Assembly (NCBI RefSeq): GCF_965662675.1
Contig: NZ_CBFIIK010000035.1
Span: 1-22,526, forward strand
Origin: Roseicyclus sp965662675
Lineage (GTDB): Bacteria; Pseudomonadota; Alphaproteobacteria; Rhodobacterales; Rhodobacteraceae
Length of the DNA: 22,526 bases
Direction: 5' to 3'
Part shown: piece after piece, positions 7,376 through 15,241 of the stretch
Layout: every line of letters starts with the position of its first letter
Numbering within the stretch: the first letter of the stretch is position 1
The notes under the pieces: generated by a model
Told to the model about the DNA's origin: nothing
The model's input: only the letters and a program-made list of their open reading frames with translations
Database searches by the model: none
Made by a program: the position numbers and the translations under genes

Positions 7376-7738
7376 ATGTCAGAGCATGACCCGCAGCTTG
7401 AGGGCACACCGCTTATCAAGCCATCAAGCACCGACCACCCGCTATACGACAGCGTCGTCGAGGCGTGCCGCAGCGTCTATGACCCTGAAATCCCGGTCAA
7501 TATCTTCGATCTGGGGCTGGTCTACACCATCGACATTAACCCCGAAAACGAGGTGCGCGTGACCATGACGCTGACCGCACCCGGTTGCCCCGTCGCGGGC
7601 GAGATGCCCGGCTGGGTCGCCGATGCGGTCGAGCCGCTCGCAGGGGTCAAGCATGTCGATGTCGAGCTGACATGGGATCCGCCTTGGGGCATGGACATGA
7701 TGTCGGACGAGGCGCGGCTGGAATTGGGTTTCATGTGA
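7376..7738 (+). CDS. sufT: SUF-associated MIP18/DUF59-family protein SufT
   Basis: A 120-residue protein of the MIP18 (DUF59/PaaD-like) family that helps maturation of iron-sulphur proteins. It shows SVYDPEIPVNIFDLGLVYTI (33-52), the core of the family, then LTAPGCPVAGEMPGWV with the conserved cysteine (Cys71), and LTWDPPWGMDMMSDEARLEL at the end. Start ATG at 7376 is chosen over earlier in-frame codons because GGAAGG (7361-7366) precedes it and family members begin close to this point. It is followed by a SufA gene after 84 bp, which supports the Fe-S role. The sufBCDS genes that usually accompany these are not in the window. PaaD is unlikely, because no phenylacetate genes are near. Confidence 0.88.
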   Translation: MSEHDPQLEGTPLIKPSSTDHPLYDSVVEACRSVYDPEIPVNIFDLGLVYTIDINPENEVRVTMTLTAPGCPVAGEMPGWVADAVEPLAGVKHVDVELTWDPPWGMDMMSDEARLELGFM

Positions 7739-7822
7739 TGGCGCATCGCCTGCGCCCTCTTGAGCCAAAGCGCGACACCGCCTATCTTTCCCACATCGCA
7801 AGAGCGACAAGGAGCTGACGCC

Positions 7823-8209
7823 ATGTTCGGCATCCCCGGCAAGCAGGCCGTCACCATCACGCCCGCCGCGGCGGCGCAGATCCAGCGCCTTATGGCGCGC
7901 GACGGCACCCAAGGCCTGCGCATCGGCATCAAGAAGGGTGGCTGTGCGGGCATGGAATACACCATGGATTACGTCAGCGAGATCAATCCGCATGACGAGA
8001 TCGTCGAGCAAGATGGCGCGCGGGTCTTGATCGCGCCCATGGCGCAGATGTTCCTGTTCGGCACCGAGATCGATTACGAGACAAGCTTGCTCGAGGCGGG
8101 CTTCAAGTTCCGCAATCCCAACGTGGCCGATGCCTGCGGCTGCGGCGAGTCGATCAAGTTCAAGGATGCAGCCGAATTAGCGGCAGAACAGGCCACCAGC
8201 CGGGGATGA
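7823..8209 (+). CDS. sufA: A-type Fe-S carrier protein (SufA/ErpA/HesB family)
   Basis: A 128-residue A-type carrier that holds and hands on Fe-S clusters. The three ligand cysteines are present: Cys41 in KKGGCAGMEY, and Cys105 and Cys107 in ADACGCGESI, with the typical spacing. The N-terminal VTITPAAAAQIQRLM is the usual helix. Start ATG at 7823 has AAGGAGC about 7 bp upstream. It lies downstream of sufT and its last four bases overlap the next gene (ATGA at 8206). Assignment to SufA rather than ErpA rests on the suf partner. Confidence 0.92.
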   Translation: MFGIPGKQAVTITPAAAAQIQRLMARDGTQGLRIGIKKGGCAGMEYTMDYVSEINPHDEIVEQDGARVLIAPMAQMFLFGTEIDYETSLLEAGFKFRNPNVADACGCGESIKFKDAAELAAEQATSRG

Positions 8210-8532
8210 GCCTGCGCGCCGAACAGATCACGGCGGCGCGTGATGTCTTCGCGGGCCTGGGCGAGATCAGCACGCGGCGCATGATGGGGGGCTTGTGCCT
8301 CTATCATCGCGGGACCATCTTCGCCATCGTGATGCGTGATGGCGCCATCCACCTCAAAGCGGCGGGAGAGATAATCGCAGCCTTGGCGGCGGCGGGGGCC
8401 ACCCAATGGTCCTATCGGCGCGCAGGGCGCGCGGAGCCCACGCGCATGCCCTATTGGACCTTGCCCGCTGCGGCCTATGACGACCCCGAGATCGCCTGCG
8501 ATTGGGCGCGCCGCGCGCTTGCGCAACTCTAG
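8206..8532 (+). CDS. TfoX/Sxy N-terminal-domain protein
   Basis: A 108-residue protein carrying only the TfoX N-terminal domain (RRMMGGLCLYHRGTIFAIV, then IHLKAAGE and MPYWTLPAAAYDDPE). In gammaproteobacteria the full-length Sxy/TfoX promotes competence-gene expression; single-domain forms in alphaproteobacteria have no proven role. The ATG overlaps the stop of sufA (ATGA), so translation is coupled to it. There is no C-terminal TfoX domain or DNA-binding helix. Its link to Fe-S biogenesis is only positional. Confidence 0.8.
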   Translation: MSLRAEQITAARDVFAGLGEISTRRMMGGLCLYHRGTIFAIVMRDGAIHLKAAGEIIAALAAAGATQWSYRRAGRAEPTRMPYWTLPAAAYDDPEIACDWARRALAQL

Positions 8533-8609
8533 CCGCGCGGCTTCGGCTTGACCCGCAAGCCGCGCCCTGCCACCCCTGACGGCAGTATCGTATGAACAGG
8601 ACCACGCCC

Positions 8610-9356
8610 ATGCCCCGCAAGATCGCAGCCGGAAACTGGAAGATGCATGGCGATGGCGCCGCGCTGGCCGAGATCGACGCGCTCATGGCCGCCAATCCCG
8701 CGCCTTCGGTGGATGTGGTGATCTGCCCGCCCGCCACACTGATCCACCGCATGGTGAGCCATATCGGCAGCCATCCGATCGCGGTGGGCGGCCAATCCTG
8801 CCACGCTGCGATCAAGGGCGCACATACCGGCGATATCGCGGCCGGCATGCTGGTCGATGCGGGCGCGACCCATGTCATCTTGGGCCATTCCGAGCGTCGG
8901 GCCGATCATGGCGAAACCGATGCCATGATCCAAGCACAGCTTGAAACCGCCCTGTCCGCCGGGCTGCAAATCATCCTCTGCGTGGGCGAGACCGAAACGC
9001 AATACAAGGCCGGCACGACGCAAGACATCGTGACAGCCCAGCTCCGCCACGCCCTGCCCCAGAGCGACGCCGCAGCACGGATCATCATCGCCTATGAGCC
9101 GGTCTGGGCGATCGGTACGGGCCTTGTGCCGCAAGATGATGAAATCGCGGCAGTGCATGCTGCGATCCGCGCGCTTTTATGCGATCACTTCGGCGCTGCA
9201 GGGGCTGAGATGGCGATCTTGTATGGTGGCTCGGTCAAGGCCGAGAACGCCGCCGCGATCTTTGCCATCGCCAATGTCGACGGGGCCTTGGTCGGCGGCG
9301 CCTCGCTCAACGCGGCGGCTTTTTCCCCCATCATCGCCGCGCTTGCCCGCGCCTAG
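8610..9356 (+). CDS. tpiA: Triosephosphate isomerase
   Basis: The glycolytic enzyme that interconverts dihydroxyacetone phosphate and glyceraldehyde 3-phosphate. From ATG 8610 the protein is 248 residues, normal for the family. Catalytic residues are in place: Asn9 and Lys11 in AGNWKM, His93 in LGHSERR, and Glu163 in AYEPVWAIGTG, whose following residues form the flexible loop. The phosphate-binding LYGGSVKAENA and VGGASL are near the C-terminus. An upstream ATG at 8592 is possible, but AGGA (8597-8600) fits the 8610 start. The stop codon shares the CTAG palindrome with the convergent downstream gene. Confidence 0.96.
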   Translation: MPRKIAAGNWKMHGDGAALAEIDALMAANPAPSVDVVICPPATLIHRMVSHIGSHPIAVGGQSCHAAIKGAHTGDIAAGMLVDAGATHVILGHSERRADHGETDAMIQAQLETALSAGLQIILCVGETETQYKAGTTQDIVTAQLRHALPQSDAAARIIIAYEPVWAIGTGLVPQDDEIAAVHAAIRALLCDHFGAAGAEMAILYGGSVKAENAAAIFAIANVDGALVGGASLNAAAFSPIIAALARA

Positions 9357-10618
9357 GGCGTGGCTGGCACATAGCGGGTCAGGGCAAGCCGAACGCTGCC
9401 TTGCTGATCCGATCCGAATTGCAGCAGCGCGACAATGTAACGCCCCGCCTGCACCGGCAGGGCCAATTCGGCATCCAGACTGCCATTCGCATCGTCATTG
9501 CTGCCCAGCCAATTGCCCTGTGCGTCGAAAACCTCCAGCATCGGGTCGCTGTTGCTGATCTCATCGGCGGTGATCAGTACCAACCCCGCGTCCGGGCTTT
9601 CAAAGACGAACCATTGCGCCTGATCGCCGGGAACTTGCCATTCCCGCGTGCTGGTCGTGGTCAAGACCCCCAGATCCTCGACCGGCCAAGACCCGTCAAG
9701 CGGCGGCGCGATCTCGGCGGTGGCATAGGCCGCGGCGGCGGCCTCTTGCAGACCGCGTGCCGAAATCGTCAGCCGGATCGGCAAACCGGGATCGGACAAG
9801 GCGCGCATGCCGACGCAATAATCACCCGCCGCCAATGGCTGCAAGATATCGATCCGGCTATCGAGGCTGTCGGCATCGTCATTCTCGGCCAGCAACACAC
9901 CCGCCGCATCGAAAAGATAGATATAGGGATCGGCTTGCTCATTGGTGGCCCGGATCGACAGCGCCTGCGGCGCGGCAAGGCTGAAGCGGTAATAGGGGGC
10001 CGCCTCCACGCTATTGGCCATGCTCACACCCTTGTCCAGTTCGGCATCGATCGGACCTGCGCGCAAAGTCACCGCCGGGGTATCGGCGAGGCAAGGATCG
10101 ATCCCCACGAAGGGCGCGCCGCCCTGCCAATCGCCAAAGCCACCCGCCAACCCTGCGGTCAGCGCGGGCATCTCAAGGCGGCTGACGCGCATCTCGGCGC
10201 GCACCGCCTCGCCGCCGAAGCCCATCACGGCAAGGCAATACGACCCCGGTTCAAGTGCAAGCTCGGCGCGGCTCGACACCCCGCCGCCGCTATCGTCATC
10301 GATGACCAAAAGCCGCCCATCGGCATCGAACAACTCGATGATCGTGTCGCCATCGGCTGTCGTCGGCGCGGCCTCGACCCGGACCTGCATCGCGGTGCCG
10401 AGCGAAAACAGACCGACCGCGCGTGCGCCCGCCGTCGACGCCACCGACACATCCAAGGATGCGGCGGCGCTGGCGATATCCGAGCCTGCCTGCCCCTGCC
10501 CCATCCACTGGCCCCCATCCCCGAGCCCCGCACATAGCCCCGTTTGCGCCCAGACCGGCGCAGCACAGCCAAGACAGATGATCGCCGTGAGGGCAAAGGC
10601 AGGGCGGCGAAGGCACAT
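9353..10618 (-). CDS. Secreted protein with three PPC-like repeats, function unknown
   Basis: A 421-residue exported protein with signal peptide (residues 1-24; cleavage likely after PVWA). Three repeats share the pattern LFDADG-(D/N)DD-GxY: residues 93-135 (IIELFDADGRLLVIDDD to GSYCLAVMG), 232-274 (YIYLFDAAGVLLAENDD to GDYCVGMRA) and 359-401 (MLEVFDAQGNWLGSNDD to GRYIVALLQ). This is the core of the bacterial pre-peptidase C-terminal (PPC) beta-sandwich, here without a protease domain. Repeats 1 and 2 have a cysteine (Cys128, Cys268) in the same spot; repeat 3 has Ile. Acidic clusters could bind calcium. ATG 10618 has GGGAG upstream. A lipobox is not convincing. Ligand-binding or surface roles are guesses. 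Confidence 0.8.
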   Translation of the reverse strand: MCLRRPAFALTAIICLGCAAPVWAQTGLCAGLGDGGQWMGQGQAGSDIASAAASLDVSVASTAGARAVGLFSLGTAMQVRVEAAPTTADGDTIIELFDADGRLLVIDDDSGGGVSSRAELALEPGSYCLAVMGFGGEAVRAEMRVSRLEMPALTAGLAGGFGDWQGGAPFVGIDPCLADTPAVTLRAGPIDAELDKGVSMANSVEAAPYYRFSLAAPQALSIRATNEQADPYIYLFDAAGVLLAENDDADSLDSRIDILQPLAAGDYCVGMRALSDPGLPIRLTISARGLQEAAAAAYATAEIAPPLDGSWPVEDLGVLTTTSTREWQVPGDQAQWFVFESPDAGLVLITADEISNSDPMLEVFDAQGNWLGSNDDANGSLDAELALPVQAGRYIVALLQFGSDQQGSVRLALTRYVPATP

Positions 10619-10707
10619 GACAAACTCCCGAAAACCAATGGGCGCGGCCGCCCCTTAAAAGCGCAGCCTAACCGCAGCGACCCGTCCGAGAAAGGCGAAA
10701 TCCGACA

Positions 10708-10725
10708 GCGCGCAAGGCTGCGCGC
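10708..10725. promoter_or_regulatory. GC dyad in the divergent promoter of the PPC gene and dctB
   Basis: GCGCGCA-AGGC-TGCGCGC is a perfect 7-bp inverted repeat with a 4-bp loop, lying in the 155-bp space between the two divergent starts. It may be an operator or a leader hairpin. GC-only palindromes are common by chance in this genome. Confidence 0.25.
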
Positions 10726-10760
10726 CCTCACCCTCTGGTCAGCGGCGCTGCATCGTCGCA

Positions 10761-10773
10761 TATACTGTCGGGC
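10761..10773 (+). promoter_or_regulatory. dctB: Candidate -10 element placing dctB start at or near +1
   Basis: TATACT (10761-10766; five of six match TATAAT) ends exactly 7 bases before the ATG at 10774, the usual distance from a -10 to the transcription start. No ribosome site is visible upstream. The -35 region is weak. Leaderless translation is one reading; the other is that the real start is the ATG at 10780 or further in. Confidence 0.35.
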
Positions 10774-12666
10774 ATGAGCATGGATCACACCACGCGCGAT
10801 ACCACCACCACCGCTGCCGGACCGGAGCGGGTCCGCGACCGTCGCCTGATGCCGCTGATCGGCAGCGCGCTCGCGCTGATGTGCTTGGCGGCGCTTTTGG
10901 TCTATCCGCGGCTGGAACATGCCTATGCCATCGCAATCGGCGACCGCGACAGTGCCACGTTGGAACTGACGATCCAAAACCTGCGCGGGGCCTTGGACAA
11001 GGCCGAGGTTCTACCAGCGCTTCTGGCCGAACGCGCCAGCATCGCGCGGCTCTTGCGCGACCCGGAGAATTCCGGGCTTTTGCCCTTCGTCAATGAGCAG
11101 ATGCGCCAAACGGCGTTGCGGCTGGATGTCTCGGATGTCTATGTGATGGATGCCGAGGGTCAGACGATCGCCGCCTCATCGTATCGGACGGATCGGTCCT
11201 TTGTCGGGCGCAACTTTGCCTATCGCCCCTATTTCACCGATGCGCTCGAAGGTGGCATCGGGCGGTTTCACGCCCTTGGCACCACATCGGGCGAGCGCGG
11301 CTATTTCTTTGCGGCCCCCGTGATCGACGGCACCGAGACCACAGGCGTTGTAGCCGTCAAGATCACGCTCGATGATTTCGAAGCCACATGGAATGAAAGT
11401 GCCGCGACCGTGATCGTGCAGGACATGGCAAATGTCATCTTTCTGTCGGACCGACAGAATTGGCATTTCCGCACCTTTGGCCCGATGGCCGAGGCGGCTT
11501 TGGAAAGCATCGTGGCCACGCGCCAATACCCTGTTGCAGCACTGCGCAGCTTGCCTGCGCGCCGCGCGGCTCTGGGCAGTTCCGGCTACGAAACCGTGAC
11601 CTTCGACATTGCCGATGGGGGCAACAGCTACATCATGCAAACTGGGCTGATCGCCGCTGCTGGCTGGCGCGTGTCGATCTTGTCGCCACTTGCGCCCGCG
11701 CAGTTGCAAGCCGCCAATACGCTGGCCATCGGATTGTTGATCGCGCTGTTCATCGTGTTGATCGCCGCCGTGATCTGGCAGCGGCGTATCCAGTTGGAAG
11801 ACCGGCTTGCCGCGCGCGAGCATGCGCGCGCCCGGCTCGAGGCGCGGGTCCGCGAGCGGACCACCGAACTTGACGAGGCGAACACGCTTTTGCGCCAACA
11901 GGTCGATGAGCGCGTGCGCGCCGAGGCGCAGCTGCGACGCACACAGGCCGAATTGGTGCAAGCGGGCAAACTTGCCGCGCTGGGGCAGATGTCGGCGGCG
12001 CTCAGCCACGAGTTCAACCAGCCGCTTGCCGCCGTCAAAGCCTATGCCGAGAATGCCGCCACCTTTCTCGACCGGGGCCGCGAGGGTGACGCGCGCGAAA
12101 ATATCCGCCTGATCTCGGCGATGACGGACCGCATGGCCGCGATCTCCAAGCATCTGCGCAATTTCGCCCGCCGCCCCCAAGACAAGACCGGCCCGGTGCC
12201 AATCGGCGCAGTCGTGGATGATGCGCTGGCCTTGATGGGGCCGCGCTTGGCCGCCGCGCAAGCGGTGCTGACCAACAGCTTGCCCCCCGACGATCTTTGG
12301 GTGATCGGCGGGCGGGTGCGGCTGCAACAGGTGATCGTCAATCTCATCGGCAATGCGCTTGACGCGATGGAGGGATCGGCACGCCCCGAGATCACCATTT
12401 CAATGGCCGTGGAAGATGGCCGCTGCAAGCTGATGGTCCGCGACATCGGTCCGGGTCTGAGCGATGCCGCGCTGGCGCAGGCCTTCGATCCATTCTTCAC
12501 CACCAAGGCCCCGGGTCAGGGCCTCGGGCTGGGACTGTCGATTTCCTACAATATCGTGCGCGATTTCAACGGGCGCTTGACGGCGTCCAACCATCCCGAA
12601 GGTGGCGCGCTGTTCACGGTCGAGCTTGACCTGAGCGCCGCACCGGACGAGATCGCCGCACAATGA
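10774..12666 (+). CDS. dctB: C4-dicarboxylate-type sensor histidine kinase DctB
   Basis: A 630-residue inner-membrane kinase. Transmembrane helices lie near residues 27-45 and 313-333; between them is a periplasmic double-Cache sensor with the DctB-like run FVGRNFAYRPYFTDAL, GRFHALGTTSGERGYFF. The cytoplasmic part has a coiled-coil (about 335-390), the H-box LSHEFNQPLAAVKAYAENA with phosphoacceptor His412, the N-box NLIGNALDAM, and G-boxes RDIGPGLSD and GQGLGLGLSISYNIV. It should autophosphorylate and pass phosphate to DctD, whose gene overlaps by ATGA at 12663-12666. No PAS domain is seen between the HisKA and the helix. The sensor residues suggest an organic-acid ligand, but the downstream transporter is TAXI-type rather than DctP-type. 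An alternative start is 10780. Confidence 0.92.
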   Translation: MSMDHTTRDTTTTAAGPERVRDRRLMPLIGSALALMCLAALLVYPRLEHAYAIAIGDRDSATLELTIQNLRGALDKAEVLPALLAERASIARLLRDPENSGLLPFVNEQMRQTALRLDVSDVYVMDAEGQTIAASSYRTDRSFVGRNFAYRPYFTDALEGGIGRFHALGTTSGERGYFFAAPVIDGTETTGVVAVKITLDDFEATWNESAATVIVQDMANVIFLSDRQNWHFRTFGPMAEAALESIVATRQYPVAALRSLPARRAALGSSGYETVTFDIADGGNSYIMQTGLIAAAGWRVSILSPLAPAQLQAANTLAIGLLIALFIVLIAAVIWQRRIQLEDRLAAREHARARLEARVRERTTELDEANTLLRQQVDERVRAEAQLRRTQAELVQAGKLAALGQMSAALSHEFNQPLAAVKAYAENAATFLDRGREGDARENIRLISAMTDRMAAISKHLRNFARRPQDKTGPVPIGAVVDDALALMGPRLAAAQAVLTNSLPPDDLWVIGGRVRLQQVIVNLIGNALDAMEGSARPEITISMAVEDGRCKLMVRDIGPGLSDAALAQAFDPFFTTKAPGQGLGLGLSISYNIVRDFNGRLTASNHPEGGALFTVELDLSAAPDEIAAQ

Positions 12667-14054
12667 GCAACACGGCCCCCATCTTGTTCGTCGATGACGA
12701 GGCGCCCCTGCGCCATGCCGCGACCCAAGCCTTGATGCTGGCCGATCTGCAGGTGATCGCCTGCCCCGATGCGACCAGCGCGCTGGCCCAGCTTGGGCGC
12801 GATTTTCCCGGCGTTCTGGTCACCGATATCCGCATGCCCGGCATGGATGGGCTGAGCCTGATGGCCGAGGCACTCAAGATCGACGCCGAATTGCCCGTCA
12901 TCTTGGTCACGGGACATGGCGATGTCGATCTGGCGGTCCAGTCGATGCGCGATGGGGCCTATGATTTCCTCGAAAAGCCCTATGCGCCCGCGCGGCTGGT
13001 GCAAGCGGTCGGCCGTGCCTTGGAAAAGCGGCGGCTGACTTTGGAAAATCGCCGCCTGCGCGCGGTGGCGGGGCCCGATCTTGGTGCCGACCCCGTCGCC
13101 ACCCGGCTTTTGGGGCGCTCGGCGGTGATGACGCGGCTGCGCGCCAGCCTGCGCGCCGTGGCCGCGACCGAGGCCGATGTGCTGATCGAGGGTGCGACAG
13201 GCACCGGAAAAACCGTCATGGCGCAGACGCTCCACGATATCAGCGCGCGCGCGCTGCGCCCCTTTGTCGGCGTCAATTGCGCCGCCCTGCCCACCGCGCT
13301 GATCGAGAACGAGCTTTTTGGCCATGAGGCAGGTGCCTTTCCGGGTGCAACACGCGCGCGCTATGGCAAGTTCGAACATGCCCGCGGCGGCACCTTGTTC
13401 CTCGATGAGGTCGACAGCCTGCCGCTGCCGGTGCAAGGCAAGCTTTTGCATGCGATCGAACATCGCATGGTCACGCGGCTCGGCTCGAATGATCCGATCC
13501 CGCTCGATCTGCGGATCTTGGCCTCGAGCAAGGGCGATCTGGTCGAAGCGGTGCGCGCGGGCCAATTCCGGCCCGACCTTCTCTATCGGCTCAACGTGGT
13601 GACATTGCGCCTGCCGACATTGGCCGAGCGGCGCGAAGATATCCCGATGTTGTTTTCCGCCCTGCTGGCCGCCGCCGCCACCCGCGAGGGGCGCAGCCCG
13701 CCCGCTGTGCCGGGCGCGGTGCTTTCCGCGCTGACCATGCGCGATTGGCCCGGCAATGTGCGCGAGCTGCGCAATGCCGCCGAACGGATGGCGCTTGGCC
13801 TTGATCCGGATTTTGCGCAAGCCGATATCGCCGCCGACGATAGCTTGGCCGGACAGGTTGCAGCCCATGAGCGCCGCCTGATCGCAGCCGCACTTGCCGC
13901 CAATGGCGGCAGCGTCAAGGCGACCTATACGGCGCTCAAGGTCAGCCGAAAGGCGCTCTATGAAAAGATGCAGCGCCATGGTTTGCGTCGTGAGCAGTTT
14001 CGCGATGATGAGGCTGACGGCAGCGTTTCACCCCCCGATGTGTCGAAAACGTAA
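12663..14054 (+). CDS. dctD: DctD-like response regulator with variant AAA+ motif
   Basis: A 463-residue regulator: receiver (phospho-Asp55 in LVTDIRMPG, with acidic pocket Asp11/Asp12), AAA+ domain, and Fis-type helix-turn-helix (NGGSVKATYTALKVSRKALYEKM). In the AAA+ domain, Walker A is GATGTGKT (177-184) in place of GETGTGKE, Walker B is GTLFLDEV (Asp248, Glu249), and arginine fingers are in FRPDLLYRLNV. The sigma54-contact loop is GAFPGA (224-229) rather than GAFTGA. Since Thr in that loop touches sigma54, the protein may activate sigma54 poorly or work another way. It is encoded with dctB (ATGA overlap) and just before a TAXI transporter that it probably controls. Confidence 0.9.
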   Translation: MSNTAPILFVDDEAPLRHAATQALMLADLQVIACPDATSALAQLGRDFPGVLVTDIRMPGMDGLSLMAEALKIDAELPVILVTGHGDVDLAVQSMRDGAYDFLEKPYAPARLVQAVGRALEKRRLTLENRRLRAVAGPDLGADPVATRLLGRSAVMTRLRASLRAVAATEADVLIEGATGTGKTVMAQTLHDISARALRPFVGVNCAALPTALIENELFGHEAGAFPGATRARYGKFEHARGGTLFLDEVDSLPLPVQGKLLHAIEHRMVTRLGSNDPIPLDLRILASSKGDLVEAVRAGQFRPDLLYRLNVVTLRLPTLAERREDIPMLFSALLAAAATREGRSPPAVPGAVLSALTMRDWPGNVRELRNAAERMALGLDPDFAQADIAADDSLAGQVAAHERRLIAAALAANGGSVKATYTALKVSRKALYEKMQRHGLRREQFRDDEADGSVSPPDVSKT

Positions 14055-14088
14055 CATCGGTTTGCGCCGTTGGGGTCGCATTCGACCC
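14035..14088 (+). other. Two stem-loops at and after the end of dctD
   Basis: CCGATGT/ACATCGG (14035-14041 and 14054-14060, 12-base loop, then TTT) overlaps the dctD stop. GGGTCG/CGACCC (14073-14078 and 14083-14088, 4-base loop) follows. Neither has a proper T-tract, so these are weak terminator, attenuator or mRNA-end signals at most. Confidence 0.35.
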
Positions 14089-14128
14089 ATCCGAGTTCGA
14101 AAACCCTCTTCTTTTGTGCAAACCGGGC

Positions 14129-14143
14129 ATGCATCGCTTGCAT
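14129..14143. promoter_or_regulatory. Inverted repeat upstream of the TAXI binding-protein gene
   Basis: ATGCA-TCGCT-TGCAT is a perfect 5-bp dyad with a 5-bp spacer, 84 bp upstream of the TAXI start. The run TGCATCGCTTGCATA resembles TGCATCGTCGCATA (10749-10762) just before dctB, at one gap and one mismatch. It may be a shared operator. The 172-bp region holds no clear -24/-12 promoter. Confidence 0.35.
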
Positions 14144-14226
14144 AGCGCAGCCGCGCAGGCCACACCGCCCCCACGAGCAGCCCGGGGGGGATCTGGGCGC
14201 TTGATCTGTTCACAAGGGAGACAAAC

Positions 14227-15219
14227 ATGACGTTCACCCGTCTGGCCGCCTTCGCGGCGACAACTGCACTCACCGCAACGGCCGCATTCGCCGGTGGTCA
14301 TATCGACCGCACCGGCTGGCCCGAAAGCTTCACGGTCGGCACCGGCTCGCAGGGCGGCACCTATTTCGGTTACGGTTCCGGCTGGGCCGGCCTTGCTGCA
14401 GAGCAGCTCGGCCTGTCGGGCGGCGCCGAAGTGACCGGTGGCCCGATGCAGAACATGGCGCTGGTCCACACCGGCGAATTGCCCTTCGGCATGACCACCA
14501 TGGGCCCTGCCGCGGAATCGCTGGCCGGCACCAACCCGATCGCACCCGGCCTTCAGATGACCGGCGCCTGCGCGATGTTCCCGATGTACCAGACACCCTT
14601 CTCGGTGACCGCTCTGGCATCCTCGGGCATCACTTCGATCGCCGACATTCCGGCCGGCGCACGCATCGGCTTCGGCCCTGCAGGCTCCACCTCGGACACC
14701 TACTTCCCCGCCATGCTGGAAACGCTGGGCGTGGAATTTGACCGTCGCAACGGCGGCTGGTCGGATCTGGGCAGCCAGCTTCAGGATGGCCTGCTGGATG
14801 TGATCGCATTCGCCGCAGGCGTGCCGATCCCGGCCGTGTCGCAGCTTGAAGTGCAGACCGACATCAACATCGTCGGCTTCACCGATGCGGAACTGGGCAC
14901 CATCACCGATGCCTTCCCCGTGTCGCGTTTCGACATCCCGGCCGAGACCTACACCACCCTCACCGCGCCGGCCCCGGCCGTTGCGATGTGGAACTTCTCG
15001 GTGGCCAACTGCGACCTGCCCGAAACCCTCGTCTATGCCATCGTCGATGTCGTGATGTCGGATAACGAGCGTATGGTCGGCGTCCACTCGGCAGCGCGTG
15101 AAACTCTGCCCGAGCATTGGGACAAGAACACCGCGATGATGTGGCACCCCGGCGCGGCGCGCTGGTTCACCGAGAACGCCGGTGCAACCATCCCCGCCGA
15201 CAAGATCCACGGCATGTAA
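14227..15219 (+). CDS. TAXI-family TRAP transporter solute-binding protein
   Basis: A 330-residue periplasmic binding protein of the TRAP-associated extracytoplasmic immunogenic (TAXI) family, which captures the substrate for the membrane part of the transporter. A Sec signal peptide (residues 1-23, ending TAAFA) is followed by the TAXI opening FTVGTGSQGGTYFGYGSG. Later come GGPMQNMALVHTGELPFG, and IGFGPAGSTSDTYFPAMLETLGV, a family signature. Length is normal. Start ATG has AAGGGAG 6 bp upstream. The paired fused permease follows after 110 bp. Characterised TAXI proteins bind acidic compounds such as glutamate or 2-oxoglutarate; the ligand here is unknown. Confidence 0.93.
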   Translation: MTFTRLAAFAATTALTATAAFAGGHIDRTGWPESFTVGTGSQGGTYFGYGSGWAGLAAEQLGLSGGAEVTGGPMQNMALVHTGELPFGMTTMGPAAESLAGTNPIAPGLQMTGACAMFPMYQTPFSVTALASSGITSIADIPAGARIGFGPAGSTSDTYFPAMLETLGVEFDRRNGGWSDLGSQLQDGLLDVIAFAAGVPIPAVSQLEVQTDINIVGFTDAELGTITDAFPVSRFDIPAETYTTLTAPAPAVAMWNFSVANCDLPETLVYAIVDVVMSDNERMVGVHSAARETLPEHWDKNTAMMWHPGAARWFTENAGATIPADKIHGM

Positions 15220-15241
15220 TCGTCACGCGTGACGTGATCTG

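Noticed and set aside
9401..10537. A 378-codon plus-strand open frame across the PPC-repeat gene
   Set aside because: It has shadow composition; the minus-strand frame has a signal peptide, ribosome site and repeats.
10560..10618. Lipoprotein signal (CLGC) in the PPC-repeat protein
   Set aside because: The -3 position is Cys rather than Leu, Val or Ile, and a good signal peptidase I site (PVWA before QT) follows.
12546..13979. A 477-codon minus-strand open frame opposite dctD
   Set aside because: The composition is that of a shadow frame, and dctD on the other strand shows complete regulator domains.
14126..14143. Possible -24/-12 sigma54 promoter (GG then TTGCAT) before the TAXI gene
   Set aside because: The GG and GC are 12 bases apart, not 10, and the -24 box does not match TGGCAC.
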